Counted from the first letter of the stretch, positions 17,446-29,235 are shown. The stretch: DNA of 64,000 bases from Candidimonas humi (GCF_019166065.1 NZ_JAHTBN010000009.1:83145-147144), one strand, 5' to 3'. A program made the numbers and translations. Notes: generated from the sequence alone by a model not told the origin.

Positions 17446-19308
17446 TTAGCGGACGGTAATCGCCCCCAATAAATCCCGTTCTACGGGTAAAGGTTCGCCG
17501 TTCAGGGTGGCCGCCACGACATCGCCCGCCAGCGCCGACCAGGTCAGGCCGCGGGAACCATATGCGCAGGCCAGCCACAGCCCCGGCAAGGCCGCCACCG
17601 TCCCGATCAGGGGCATGCGCCCCGCCGCCACCGCCCTCCATCCCCCCCAGCCTCCGGCCGGGTGCCGCAGCCCCGCCAGAGACTCCCCTGACGTATCCAG
17701 CAGCACGCCGAGCTTGTCCCGTATCTCGCGGCTGCCCTCGGCGCTGGCGGCGCAGGACGAGGCATTGGGAACATACGTACTGCCGGCGACGTTGATGCCC
17801 CCTGCTGCGGGCAGGCAATAGCCGTCGCCGGCCAGGATCACCCGCGGCGCGAGCCCTGCCGGCAAGGCGTAGTAGTCCACCTGTCCGGCCACCGCATGCA
17901 TGGCGCGCGGCCGCAGCAAGGGTGCCGCCTGCGGCAACTGCCGCAGCAGCGCCGGCACGCCCATGGCACTGGCCAGCACGGCGACAGGAGCCCTGCCGAG
18001 CTCCCGTCCCGCAGAATCCAGTGCCCGCCAGCCCCCGGCGGGCAGGGGTTCCAGGCGGCCTACGGAGACGGGCAGGCGCCGGATCGCGGCATGATCGAGC
18101 AGTGCCTCGATCAGCAGCGGCGGGCGCAGCAATTGCCCGTCATGGAAGAAGACGCCGCCGCGCGGCAGCGCCAGGCCCGCGCGCCGCCCGGCCTCGGGCG
18201 CGTCCAGCCATTCGACCCAGTCCCGGGGAAAATCCAGGCCCGCCAAGGCTGTCCGGCGCATCTCGGCATGCGCCGCGTCGGCGCAGGGCTCGAAGGTCCC
18301 GCAGCGCAAGGGCCGGGCCTCTTCCGGCAGAGGCTGCCAGCGCTGCAGCGCCCGTGCCGCGCCGGCGCGCGAGAGCCGGGCGCGCGGGTCGTCGTCACGG
18401 GAAATCAATGGCGTCAGCGCCGCCGCGGCGTGCCCCCGGTGGCTGGAGCCCGGGCCGGCCGCGAAAGCCGGGTCGCATACGGTGACCGCGTGCCCGCGCA
18501 GCGCCAGCGCGTGCGCCATGCCCGCGCCGGCCAGGCCGCCGCCCACCACCAGCACCGGCACGCGCTGGCACAGCGGGGTGCGGTCCCGGTACAAGTTCGG
18601 GCGCAGGACGGCGGTCATCATTTCGCGCTTGCGCCCGAAACCCGGCACGCGGGACACCAGGAAGCCGGCCGCGGCCAGGTCGCGGCGCACGCTGCCGGCG
18701 CAGCACCAGCTCGCCGCGGTGGCGCCAGGGTTGGCCATGCGCACCATCTGGCCGAACAGGCGCGGCGTCCACATCTCGGGATTCTTGCGCGGCGCGAACC
18801 CGTCCAGGAAATAGGCGTCGACCCGCGCATCGACCTGGCGCGCCAGTTTTTCGATCTTGCCGAAGGCCAGCGTCAGGGTGACGGCCCCGCCCTCGAATTC
18901 CAGCCGGTGCAAGCCCGGCAGCAGGGGCGGCCAGGCCTCGATCAGCCGGCGCGCCAGGGCCTGCAGTTCGGCCGGCAGCCGCGGCAGCAGCGCACGCTGC
19001 AAATCGGCGCGCGCGAACGGATGTGCCTCGAAAGACACCACATGCAGGCGTGCCGGACGCAGGCCGTCCTCATGCCAGGCGCGCCACAAGGCCAGGAAAT
19101 TCTGGCCCAGCCCGAAGCCCGTCTCGCATACCGTGAAAACATCGCGCCCGCGCCAGCGCTGCGGCAAGCCGTTGCCGCGCAGGAATACATGCTCGGCCTG
19201 CGCGAGCGCCCCCATTTCGGCGTGGTAGACGTCGCCATAGCGCTCACTGACCGGCGTACCGGCCTCGTCGTACGCCAGGACGGCCGGAACCAGGGGTTCG
19301 AAGGACAT
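17446..19308 (-). CDS. mnmC: Bifunctional tRNA 5-methylaminomethyl-2-thiouridine synthase MnmC
   Basis: A 620-residue two-domain enzyme that finishes the wobble uridine (U34) modification of several tRNAs. The N-terminal half (1-240) is the SAM-dependent methyltransferase, with FTVCETGFGLGQNFLALW near 58-75 and the active-site segment DAYFLDGFAPRKNPEMW at 164-180. The C-terminal half starts with an FAD-binding Rossmann motif VLVVGGGLAGAGMAHALALRG (about 252-272) and ends with the oxidoreductase region that removes the carboxymethyl group. Length fits the fused enterobacterial type (about 670). It is divergent from the inositol-phosphatase-family gene. Confidence 0.93.
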   Translation of the reverse strand: MSFEPLVPAVLAYDEAGTPVSERYGDVYHAEMGALAQAEHVFLRGNGLPQRWRGRDVFTVCETGFGLGQNFLALWRAWHEDGLRPARLHVVSFEAHPFARADLQRALLPRLPAELQALARRLIEAWPPLLPGLHRLEFEGGAVTLTLAFGKIEKLARQVDARVDAYFLDGFAPRKNPEMWTPRLFGQMVRMANPGATAASWCCAGSVRRDLAAAGFLVSRVPGFGRKREMMTAVLRPNLYRDRTPLCQRVPVLVVGGGLAGAGMAHALALRGHAVTVCDPAFAAGPGSSHRGHAAAALTPLISRDDDPRARLSRAGAARALQRWQPLPEEARPLRCGTFEPCADAAHAEMRRTALAGLDFPRDWVEWLDAPEAGRRAGLALPRGGVFFHDGQLLRPPLLIEALLDHAAIRRLPVSVGRLEPLPAGGWRALDSAGRELGRAPVAVLASAMGVPALLRQLPQAAPLLRPRAMHAVAGQVDYYALPAGLAPRVILAGDGYCLPAAGGINVAGSTYVPNASSCAASAEGSREIRDKLGVLLDTSGESLAGLRHPAGGWGGWRAVAAGRMPLIGTVAALPGLWLACAYGSRGLTWSALAGDVVAATLNGEPLPVERDLLGAITVR

Positions 19309-19440
19309 GCCGCTCGCCTTTGCTGTAAAGCCCGCATCATAAATCCTGCGGCCGCATGCCCGCCGTCCAGCGCCCGTTTGCCGCCTCCACGCGCCGGCGC
19401 GGCCGGGCTCCGAGGCCGGCGCTGCGACGCCGGCTGCAAT

Positions 19441-19470
19441 GTTGCGTACACTACGGTTGCGTACACTGGC
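19441..19470. repeat. 15-base direct repeat between mnmC and the inositol-phosphatase gene
   Basis: GTTGCGTACACTACG (19441-19455) is followed at once by GTTGCGTACACTGGC (19456-19470); the first 12 bases are identical. The repeat lies 50-80 bases before the ATG at 19520. Each unit contains TTGCGT and TACACT, similar to -35 and -10 hexamers but too close together to form a promoter within one unit. Confidence 0.6.
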
Positions 19471-19519
19471 GTTTTTACCAGTTCTTTTCCGGACCGACCC
19501 TAAATCTGCCTTAATCCGT

Positions 19520-20368
19520 ATGGCCCATAATCAACTCAATCTCAGCGCATGCCTCGATGCCGCCGTCACCGCCGCCCATGCCGCGGCCGCGGTGCTGCAA
19601 GCCTATGCCCACGACCGCAGCGAACTGATCATCGACAAGAAAGCCCGCAATGACCTGGTCTCGCAGGCCGACCGCGAGGCCGAACAGGCCATCATCAGCC
19701 TGCTGAGCGAGCGCACGCCCGAATTCGGCATCGTCGCCGAAGAATCGGGCGGCAGTGCCTCGGGCCTGGCCTCCTGGTACATAGACCCGCTGGACGGCAC
19801 CACCAATTTCCTGCACGGCATTCCCCACTACGCGGTGTCGGTGGCCCTGGTGGCGCACGCAGGCACTGCGGTCGAAGAAGAGCCGCTGCAGCGCGACCAG
19901 CCGGTGATCGGCGTGGTCTATGACCCCAACCGCGAGGAAATCTTCACCGCCATGCACCAGGTCGGCGCCTGGCTCAACGATCGGCGCATCGCATGCTCGC
20001 AGACACGCGAACTGTCCGAATCGGTGCTGGCCACAGGCCTGCCGTTCCGCGACTTTTCCTTCGCCGATTCGTACATGGCGACCCTGCAGGATGCCATACG
20101 CGGCTCACGCGGCGTGCGCCGCTTCGGCGCCGCGGCGCTGGACTTGGCCTGGACGGCCTGCGGCCGCTACGACGGCTATTGGGAAATGGGGCTGGCGCCC
20201 TGGGACGTGGCGGCCGGCACGGTCATCGTGCGCGAGGCCGGCGGCGTGGCTGAAGACATGCATCACCAGGACCCCTGGCCGATGAAAGGCTATGTATATG
20301 CCGGCAACCCCCAAACCGCCGTGGCGCTGGACGCCATGATCCAGCCGCATCTGGGCCCCGCGGCCTGA
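19520..20368 (+). CDS. Inositol monophosphatase family protein (SuhB-like)
   Basis: A 282-residue Mg-dependent, Li-sensitive-type phosphatase. The metal-binding motifs are visible: GIVAEESGG (Glu of motif 1), WYIDPLDGTTNFLHGIPHYAVS (the family signature D-P-L-D-G-T-T-N-F) and the second signature WDVAAGTVIVREAGG. Substrates in the family include inositol-1-phosphate, 3'-phosphoadenosine 5'-phosphate and fructose-1,6-bisphosphate; SuhB also acts in rRNA antitermination complexes in enterobacteria. A loop with VEEEPLQRDQPVIGVVYDPNREEIF carries a small acidic insertion. The start at 19520 (MAHNQLNLSACLDAA) fits the family; the frame is open to 19439. There is no strong Shine-Dalgarno sequence. 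Confidence 0.9.
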   Translation: MAHNQLNLSACLDAAVTAAHAAAAVLQAYAHDRSELIIDKKARNDLVSQADREAEQAIISLLSERTPEFGIVAEESGGSASGLASWYIDPLDGTTNFLHGIPHYAVSVALVAHAGTAVEEEPLQRDQPVIGVVYDPNREEIFTAMHQVGAWLNDRRIACSQTRELSESVLATGLPFRDFSFADSYMATLQDAIRGSRGVRRFGAAALDLAWTACGRYDGYWEMGLAPWDVAAGTVIVREAGGVAEDMHHQDPWPMKGYVYAGNPQTAVALDAMIQPHLGPAA

Positions 20369-20519
20369 GGAAAACCCCACGGGAGCCCTGACCGGGCCTC
20401 CGCTTCGGAGTTGCGCCCTCGGCTGCAGTTTCCCGAGGCCGCCGCTACCCGGCCGCCATTTTCAGGCCTGCCGATGCGGAGCTACTGCCCTGCGCCCGCA
20501 GGGGCCTCGGCCATCGGAT

Positions 20520-22211
20520 TCAAGCCGCGGGCGGCTGCGCCTCGTCGCGCAGTGCGCGCCGCAATATCTTGCCCACATTGCTCTTGGGCAGTTCGCTGCG
20601 GAACTCGATCAGGTGCGGGCGCTTGTAGCCCGTCAGGCGTGCGGCGCACCACTCGCGCAGTTGATCCTCGGTCAGGCCGGGGTTGCGGCGCACCACGAAC
20701 AGCTTGACCGCCTCGCCGCTGCGGGCGTCGGGTACGCCCACCGCGGCGCATTCCAGCACGTCGGGGTGCGAAGCCGCGACCTCCTCGACCTCGTTGGGAT
20801 AGACATTGAATCCGGATACCAGGATCATGTCTTTCTTGCGGTCGACCAGCCTGAAGCGCCCTTGCTCGTTCATGATGCCGATATCGCCGGTCTTGAAGTA
20901 GCCGTCGTCGGTAAAAGACTCGGCGGTGTCTTCAGAGCGGCGCCAATAGCCCTTCATTACCTGCGGCCCGCGGATCACCACCTCGCCGCGCTCGCCCACG
21001 GCCACCGGCTGGTCATGTTCGTCGACCAGCCGCACTTCTGTGGAAGGCAGCGGAAAGCCTATATCACCCGAATAAGTGTCGGCATTGGTGGGGTTCACCA
21101 GCGCGACCGGCGAAGTCTCGGTCAGCCCGTAGCCTTCGATAATGGGCTTGCCGGTAATGCCCTGCCATTTCTCGGCCACCGCCTTCTGCACGGCGGCCCC
21201 GCCGCCCAGGCACAGCTTCAAGGCCGAAAAGTCCAGGGTGGCGAACTCGGCCTTGCCGGCCAGGCCATTGAACAAGGTGTTGACCGCGGGAAAGATGTGC
21301 GCGGGGTTGCGGCGCCAGGCGCCGATGACGCTGCGCAGATCGCGCGGATTGACGACCAGCACGCCGCACATGCCCGCGTGCATCGCGAACAGGCCGCAGA
21401 CCGTCAAGGCGAAAATATGGTACAGCGGCAGGGCGGCCAGCATGGTCAGCGGCGGCCCGGACAGATCGCCCAGCGCCGGGCGGGCCACGGCCTGCATTTG
21501 CAGCACATTGGCAACCAGATTGCGGTGCGTGAGCATGGCGCCCTTGGGGGTGCCGGTGGTGCCGCCCGTGTATTGCAACACAGCCACGTCGTCCATGGAC
21601 GGGCGCGGGCGCTGCGCCGGCATGGGCGGCGCCTGTTCCAGCAGGCCGCGCAGGCGCAGCGCGCCGGGCAGGCTGTACGCCGGCACCTGCCGTTTTACAT
21701 AGCGCACGGCCAGGTCGATAAGCCTGCCGCGCAGCCCCAGCAAATCGCCCACCGAGACCAGGACTATCCCGGCGGGCCGAGCCTCGGCCGGCACCTGCTG
21801 CAGCGTGGCGGCGAAATTCTCGAGTATGAAGATCAAGCTGGCCTGGCTGTCGCGCAACTGGTATTCCAGCTCGCGCGCGCTGTACAAGGGATTGACATTG
21901 ACCACCACCATGCCGGCGCGCAGCGTGCCCAGCAGAATCGCCATATAGGGCAGCACATTGGGCATCATCAGGGCAACGCGGCTGCCCGGCGCAAGGCCCC
22001 GCCCCAGCATCCAGGCGGCCACCGCGTCGGCCTGGCGGTCCAGTTCGGCGTAGCTCAGGCCGCCGCCCATCAAGGCCAGCGCCCGCCGCTGCGCGTGCTT
22101 GCGGCAGGCGCGATCCAGCAGATCCGCCAGCGAGGTGTAATCCCCCATATCGACTTGCGCCGGCACCCCTTGAGGGTAATGCGCGAGCCAGGGTTTGTCC
22201 GGATTTTCCAT
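20520..22211 (-). CDS. fadD: Long-chain-fatty-acid-CoA ligase
   Basis: A 563-residue acyl-adenylate-forming enzyme that activates fatty acids to acyl-CoA at the inner face of the membrane. The P-loop is VLQYTGGTTGTPKGAMLTHRN, the adenylate motif is EGYGLTETSPV, and the hinge/C-terminal motifs GYFKTGDIGIMNEQGRFRLVDRKKD and MILVSGFNVYPNEVEEV are all present. The lysine of the C-terminal domain is in LPKSNVGKILRRALRDE. The ribosome-binding site AGGAG lies about ten bases before the ATG at 22211. It is monocistronic, converging on the inositol-phosphatase-family gene. Confidence 0.93.
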   Translation of the reverse strand: MENPDKPWLAHYPQGVPAQVDMGDYTSLADLLDRACRKHAQRRALALMGGGLSYAELDRQADAVAAWMLGRGLAPGSRVALMMPNVLPYMAILLGTLRAGMVVVNVNPLYSARELEYQLRDSQASLIFILENFAATLQQVPAEARPAGIVLVSVGDLLGLRGRLIDLAVRYVKRQVPAYSLPGALRLRGLLEQAPPMPAQRPRPSMDDVAVLQYTGGTTGTPKGAMLTHRNLVANVLQMQAVARPALGDLSGPPLTMLAALPLYHIFALTVCGLFAMHAGMCGVLVVNPRDLRSVIGAWRRNPAHIFPAVNTLFNGLAGKAEFATLDFSALKLCLGGGAAVQKAVAEKWQGITGKPIIEGYGLTETSPVALVNPTNADTYSGDIGFPLPSTEVRLVDEHDQPVAVGERGEVVIRGPQVMKGYWRRSEDTAESFTDDGYFKTGDIGIMNEQGRFRLVDRKKDMILVSGFNVYPNEVEEVAASHPDVLECAAVGVPDARSGEAVKLFVVRRNPGLTEDQLREWCAARLTGYKRPHLIEFRSELPKSNVGKILRRALRDEAQPPAA

Positions 22212-22448
22212 ATATATATGGCTCCTGCTACGGATTTTCGATCACGACAATAACCGCGCCATTTGAGCCGCGGTAGGGCAACACATGCTGTCCGGCACCC
22301 GCTGCGGCTTGCGCGCCGGGCCCGCGCAACGCGCCCGCCGTTCCGGCTACAAGCCCGCATGCGCTACCCCCTGCCGGGCCGACTTGTTCATAATTTCCCG
22401 AGGGCGTACAGTTTCATCGACACTACTATAAATTATGGGACATCCATC

Positions 22449-23654
22449 ATGAAGCTCGTCGAATCCATCGTCGCCTGGCAAGAAGAAATCACTGCGATCC
22501 GGCGCGACATACATGCCCATCCCGAACTCGCCTACGAAGAAGTGCGCACCGCCGACGTGGTGGCCGAGAAACTGCAGTCCTGGGACATCGAAACCCATCG
22601 CGGCCTGGGCGTCACCGGCGTGGTGGGAACCATACACGGAAAATCCAGAAACGGCCACGCCCTGGGCCTGCGGGCCGACATGGACGCGCTGCCCATGCAG
22701 GAACTCAACACCTTCGCGCACGCCAGCCATAACCCGGGCAAGATGCACGCCTGCGGCCACGACGGCCACACCGCCATGCTGCTGGCCGCCGCGCGCTACC
22801 TGGCGCAGCACCGCGACTTCGACGGCACTGTCCACGTCATCTTCCAGCCGGCCGAAGAAGGCTTCAGCGGCGCGCGCAAGATGATCGAAGACGGGCTGTT
22901 CCGGCTGTTTCCCATGCAAGCCGTGTTCGGCATGCACAACTGGCCCGGCATGCCCGTGGGCAGCTTCGGCGTGCTGCCCGGCCCGATGATGGGATCGAGC
23001 AATACCTTCGAGGTCGAAATCGAGGGCAAGGGCGCGCACGCGGCCATGCCGCACCTGGGCACCGACCCGGTCATGGCCGCCGTGCAATTGGCCCAGTCGT
23101 TCCAGACCATCATCACGCGCGACCTCGACCCGCTCGACCCTGCCGTGCTCAGCATCACGCAGATCCACGCCGGCTCGGCCGACAACGTCATCCCCAACAG
23201 CGCCGTCATGCGCGGCACCGTCCGCACCTTCTCCGACCAGGCGCTCGACCTCATCGAAAACCGCCTGTCCGAAGTGGCGCAACTGGGCGGCCAGGCCATG
23301 AACTGCAAGATCGGGTTCACCTTCAACCGCAAGTATCCCGCCACCGTCAACCACCCCGAAGAAACCGCCTTCAGCGCCGAAGTACTGAAATCCATCGTCG
23401 GCGCACAAAACGTGCTGCAGGACATACGCCCGTCCATGGGCTCCGAAGACTTCGCCTTCATGCTCAAGGAAAAACCCGGCTGCTACGTCTGGATCGGCAA
23501 CGGCAGCGGCGACCACCGCGACGCGGGCCACGGCATGGGCCCCTGCATGCTGCACAACGGCAGCTACGACTTCAACGACGAACTGATCCCGCTCGGGGCC
23601 ACCTATTGGGTGGAGCTGGCACGGCGCTGGCTGGCCGCGGCCGCCGCCCGCTGA
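22449..23654 (+). CDS. M20 family amidohydrolase (hippurate hydrolase / IAA-amino acid hydrolase type)
   Basis: A 401-residue zinc- or manganese-dependent amidohydrolase of peptidase family M20D, which cleaves N-acyl or N-aroyl amino acids. Metal ligands are in [14 protein letters not shown] and FQPAEEGFSGARKM (the catalytic Glu pair), and a further His lies in the dimerisation/lid part (HAAMPHLGTDPV). The late MGSEDFAFML motif is typical. The start is the ATG at 22449, giving [31 protein letters not shown]; the open frame continues to 22263. A -10-like TATAAA lies at 22427-22432. A second family member (52596-53783) shares the same motifs but is clearly divergent. Confidence 0.9.
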   Translation: MKLVESIVAWQEEITAIRRDIHAHPELAYEEVRTADVVAEKLQSWDIETHRGLGVTGVVGTIHGKSRNGHALGLRADMDALPMQELNTFAHASHNPGKMHACGHDGHTAMLLAAARYLAQHRDFDGTVHVIFQPAEEGFSGARKMIEDGLFRLFPMQAVFGMHNWPGMPVGSFGVLPGPMMGSSNTFEVEIEGKGAHAAMPHLGTDPVMAAVQLAQSFQTIITRDLDPLDPAVLSITQIHAGSADNVIPNSAVMRGTVRTFSDQALDLIENRLSEVAQLGGQAMNCKIGFTFNRKYPATVNHPEETAFSAEVLKSIVGAQNVLQDIRPSMGSEDFAFMLKEKPGCYVWIGNGSGDHRDAGHGMGPCMLHNGSYDFNDELIPLGATYWVELARRWLAAAAAR

Positions 23655-23999
23655 AACCCGCCCCGTTTTCCCGCCGGGCCGGCCCCCGCCGCCCTGGCGC
23701 CTCGCGCCAACTGCATTTCGATTCGGCGGCCCGCATTGCCGCCCCCAGCCATCGCGCTTACCCGTCGCGTCTTTCCTGCGCCCTGTCCCCCGCTGCCCGG
23801 CTCCCACCCCACTTGCCGTGTTCCTTTGCGCCGCCTACCCGGCGCCTCGTCCGATTCCAGCCGCACAGGGGATACAGGCCCGCATCCGCCGTAACATTCT
23901 TGCCGTAACATCCTTGCCGTAAAATAGCCTCGCCAACAGGCACGCCCACCCATCGGCCCCGCGCAGGGTCGCCGCCGCGAGCTTACCGGAGCAGTCGTC
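23655..23999. other. Intergenic region before the thioesterase gene
   Basis: 345 bases without a supported gene. The only structure I see is the triple 14-base repeat at 23888-23929, 70 bases before the thioesterase start, which may act in its promoter. The last copy contains TAAAAT (23920-23925), a possible -10 element. Confidence 0.45.
23888..23929. repeat. Three tandem 14-base repeats
   Basis: GCCGTAACATTCTT (23888-23901), GCCGTAACATCCTT (23902-23915) and GCCGTAAAATAGCC (23916-23929) follow each other without gaps. The first two differ at one base; the third shares its first seven bases and A-A-T. Repeats at this period upstream of a gene may be operator half-sites on adjacent DNA turns (14 is not an exact multiple of 10.5). 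Confidence 0.65.
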
Positions 24000-24404
24000 T
24001 TGAGCACCGCCACTTCCACCCCTCTCCCCCCGCCCGATCGCCACGCGGTATTGCGCGTGATGCCCATGCCCGCCGACGCCAACGTGCACGGCGACGTGTT
24101 CGGCGGCTGGATCATGGCGCAGCTCGACATCGCCGGCTCGATCCCCGCCGCGCGGCGGGCCGGCGGCCGCGTCGCCACCATCGCAGTCAACGCACTTACC
24201 TTCAAACAGCCCGTCTTCGTCGGCGACCTGCTCAGCTTCTACGCCGAAATCGTCAAAGTGGGCCGCACCTCCGTCACGGTCGCCGTCGAGGTCTACTCGG
24301 AACGCCAGGGCCTGGAAGCCCAGGTCGTCAAAGTTACCGAAGCCACCCTCACCTACGTGGCCACAGACGCGCAGCGCCACAGTCGCCCCCTGCCCACCGC
24401 CTGA
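24000..24404 (+). CDS. Acyl-CoA thioesterase, YciA type (hotdog fold)
   Basis: A 134-residue single-hotdog thioesterase that hydrolyses short- to long-chain acyl-CoA. The family block RVMPMPADANVHGDVFGGWIMAQLDIAGS carries the catalytic Asp (in the N-x-x-G-D-x-x-G-G motif), followed by TIAVNALTFKQPVFVGDLLSFYAEIVKVGRTSV. The start is a TTG at 24000, preceded by GGAG with eight bases spacing; the next ATG (residue 21) would cut into the conserved block, so TTG is preferred. The gene is followed 17 bases later by mgtE, and the two may be co-transcribed. Confidence 0.88.
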   Translation: MSTATSTPLPPPDRHAVLRVMPMPADANVHGDVFGGWIMAQLDIAGSIPAARRAGGRVATIAVNALTFKQPVFVGDLLSFYAEIVKVGRTSVTVAVEVYSERQGLEAQVVKVTEATLTYVATDAQRHSRPLPTA

Positions 24405-24421
24405 GCAGGACGCGTAGATAG

Positions 24422-25906
24422 ATGCAGGAAACCCCCGCCAACGCCGAGCCCATACCCATCACCATTCCCCGCAGGCTCGACCCCGAGGACGCACAACAGG
24501 CGCTGCAAAAACTGCAGGCCCTGTTCAAACGCGAAGAGGTAGTGGAAGCCCTGGCCGACAAGGCCGACAGGGCGGAAGACGACGAGCGCGCCAATCTGCT
24601 CGACGGCGCACTGCAGCGCCAGCTCGAAAACGAAATACGCGCCGTCATCCAGGGCCTGCACCCCGCCGACATCGCATTCATCCTCGAATCCCTGCCCGTC
24701 GAACAGCGGCAACTCGTGTGGCGCCTGGTCGCCTCCGACCAGGCCGCCGACGTGCTGCTCGAAGTCGACGACTGGGCGCGGGAATCGCTCATCGAATCCA
24801 TGGACCGCCAGGACCTGGTGGCCGCCACCGGCACCATGGATGCCGACGAAATCGCCGACCTGGTGCCGGACCTGCCGCCCGACGTCGTGGCCGAAGTCCA
24901 GAAGGGCCTGACCGAAGAAGAACGCGCCCAGCTCATCGCCGCCATGGGCTACCCCGAAGGCAGCGTCGGCGCCATCATGGACTTCGAAATGGTCCGGGTG
25001 CGCGAAGACGTGTCCCTGGAAGTCGTGCTGCGCTACCTGAGGCGCCTGCACGAACTGCCCGACCACACCGACCAGATCTTCGTGGTCGACCGCCAGGACC
25101 GCCTGCAAGGCGTGTTGCCCCTGACCACGCTGCTGGTCAGCGAGCCCGACAGCGACGTCTCGGAAGTCATGAACACCGACTACCTGACCCTGGGCCCCCT
25201 GGACGAAGACGCCGAAGCGGCCGGCGCCTTCGAGCGCTACGACCTCGTCTCCGCCCCCGTCATCGACGACCAGGGCCGGCTGATCGGCCGGGTCACCATC
25301 AACGAAGTCGTGGACGTGATCCAGGAAGACTCCCAGGAACAAGCCCTGTCGCGCGCCGGCCTGCAGGAAGAAGACATCTTCGCCCCTGTCGTCAGCGCGC
25401 TGCGCAACCGCGCCCCCTGGCTGCTCGTCAACCTCTGTACCGCCTCCATCGCATCCTTCATCGCCTCGCGCTTCGAAGACACCGTCAGCCACATCGTGAT
25501 CCTGGCCTTCCTGATGTCCATCGTCGCCGGCATAGGCGGCAACTCGGGCAACCAGACCATGACCATGATCATCCGCGCCCTCGCCGTAGGCCGCGTCACC
25601 GGCGCCAACATCTGGCAGCTCATCAAGCGCGAACTGTCCGTCACCTTCATGGTGGGCGCCTGCGGCAGCATCGTCACCGGCATTTTCGCCTGGGTCATCT
25701 CCGGCTCGTCCGCCATCGCCGCCGTCATGATGGCCGCCATGATAGGCAACATGCTGATCGGCGCCGCCCTGGGCGTAATGATCCCCCTGCTGCGCGACCG
25801 CTTCGGCAAAGACCCCGCCGTAGGCTCATCGGTCCTGCTGACCTTCGCCACCGACTCCCTGGGATTCTTCATCTTCCTGGGCCTGGCCACCGTCTTCCTG
25901 CTGTAG
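24422..25906 (+). CDS. mgtE: Magnesium transporter MgtE
   Basis: A 494-residue Mg2+ channel of the MgtE type. It has an N-terminal superhelical domain (about 1-160, with LHPADIAFILESLPVEQRQLVWRLV), a CBS pair that senses cytoplasmic Mg2+ (about 165-300, with VGAIMDFEMVRVREDVSLEVVLRYLR and DVSEVMNTDYLTLGPLDEDAE), and five C-terminal transmembrane helices (about 330-494). The pore signature region is IGGNSGNQTMTMIIRALAVGRV. Length and domain order are normal. No M-box riboswitch is visible upstream, because the thioesterase gene is only 17 bases away. Confidence 0.95.
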   Translation: MQETPANAEPIPITIPRRLDPEDAQQALQKLQALFKREEVVEALADKADRAEDDERANLLDGALQRQLENEIRAVIQGLHPADIAFILESLPVEQRQLVWRLVASDQAADVLLEVDDWARESLIESMDRQDLVAATGTMDADEIADLVPDLPPDVVAEVQKGLTEEERAQLIAAMGYPEGSVGAIMDFEMVRVREDVSLEVVLRYLRRLHELPDHTDQIFVVDRQDRLQGVLPLTTLLVSEPDSDVSEVMNTDYLTLGPLDEDAEAAGAFERYDLVSAPVIDDQGRLIGRVTINEVVDVIQEDSQEQALSRAGLQEEDIFAPVVSALRNRAPWLLVNLCTASIASFIASRFEDTVSHIVILAFLMSIVAGIGGNSGNQTMTMIIRALAVGRVTGANIWQLIKRELSVTFMVGACGSIVTGIFAWVISGSSAIAAVMMAAMIGNMLIGAALGVMIPLLRDRFGKDPAVGSSVLLTFATDSLGFFIFLGLATVFLL

Positions 25907-25944
25907 CGGCAATCCCACCGGCACCAGCACCAGCCCCCAAATCT

Positions 25945-26061
25945 TCCATCCGCCTACACACCGAGCGGAGAGAACGGGGTGCCTCCCGGAGGTGCGTGGG
26001 GTACCGCACCGGAGGGAGATACCCCGTTCTAGGCCGCGCCCAAAGAACCCAGCCCAACGAC
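25945..26061. repeat. Hairpin-forming ~117-bp repeat, copy A
   Basis: First of two similar elements between mgtE and secA. The outer arms 25971-25987 and 26014-26030 (beginning AGAACGGGGT and ending ACCCCGTTCT) pair with two mismatches. An inner stem GGTGCG (25991-25996) / CGCACC (26005-26010) closes an 8-base loop. Conserved flanks run from CCATCCG to the sequence ending CCCAGCCCAACGAC. There is no T-run, so it is not a simple terminator. It could be a REP- or MITE-like element. Confidence 0.75.
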
Positions 26062-26128
26062 GGCCAAAACCACCCCCAGCATTAGCCCACAATACAAGCG
26101 AAGAGCCTCTGCCCCTCGACGAATAGCC

Positions 26129-26246
26129 TCCATCCGTCTACACCCCAAGCGGAGAGAACGGGACACCTCCCGGAGGTGCGTGGGGTATCGCACCGCAGGG
26201 AGGTACCCCGTTCTAGGCCGCGCCAGAAGAACCCAGCCCAACGACG
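26129..26246. repeat. Hairpin-forming ~117-bp repeat, copy B
   Basis: Second copy, 67 bases after copy A and in the same orientation. Its outer arms are 26155-26171 and 26198-26214, and its inner stem is GGTGCG (26175-26180) / CGCACC (26189-26194). The two copies differ mainly at stem positions while both keep a 17-base outer stem with two mismatches, and the inner stem is identical. Flanks on both sides are also shared. Confidence 0.75.
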
Positions 26247-26342
26247 CACCAATACCAAACTCACGCCAAATACCCGAAAACCCACCACCCCGCCAAAGAA
26301 AAAGCGCCACCGTTCCCGGCAGCGCCCCAAGACCCATCAAAC

Positions 26343-26364
26343 CTTCGCGCCACAACGCGCGAAG
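26343..26364 (-). terminator. Hairpin just after secA (possible terminator)
   Basis: CTTCGCGC (26343-26350), a six-base loop and GCGCGAAG (26357-26364) form a perfect 8-bp stem 12 bases after the secA stop. In the secA mRNA a run of six U precedes the stem and only GUUUG follows, so it is not a canonical intrinsic terminator. It may protect the mRNA end. Confidence 0.4.
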
Positions 26365-26375
26365 AAAAAACTACA

Positions 26376-29117
<2,742 letters not shown>

Positions 29118-29235
29118 TCTCGTGTCGTCGCTGCCGGGCCGCGGCTAGCCTGCGCGCAAAGCCCGAAGCTGTCTGTTGATGTTGACGGAAACGCCCGCAG
29201 CGGCGTAAACGATGCCCGCGGGAAAACAAGACAGT

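Noticed and set aside
22435..22452. Five-codon frame ATG GGA CAT CCA TCA TGA overlapping the start of the M20 hydrolase gene
   Set aside because: No ribosome-binding site before it; chance is likely in this AT-rich leader.
24718..26085. 455-codon frame inside mgtE in another phase
   Set aside because: Arg/Pro/His-rich shadow of mgtE with no start signals.
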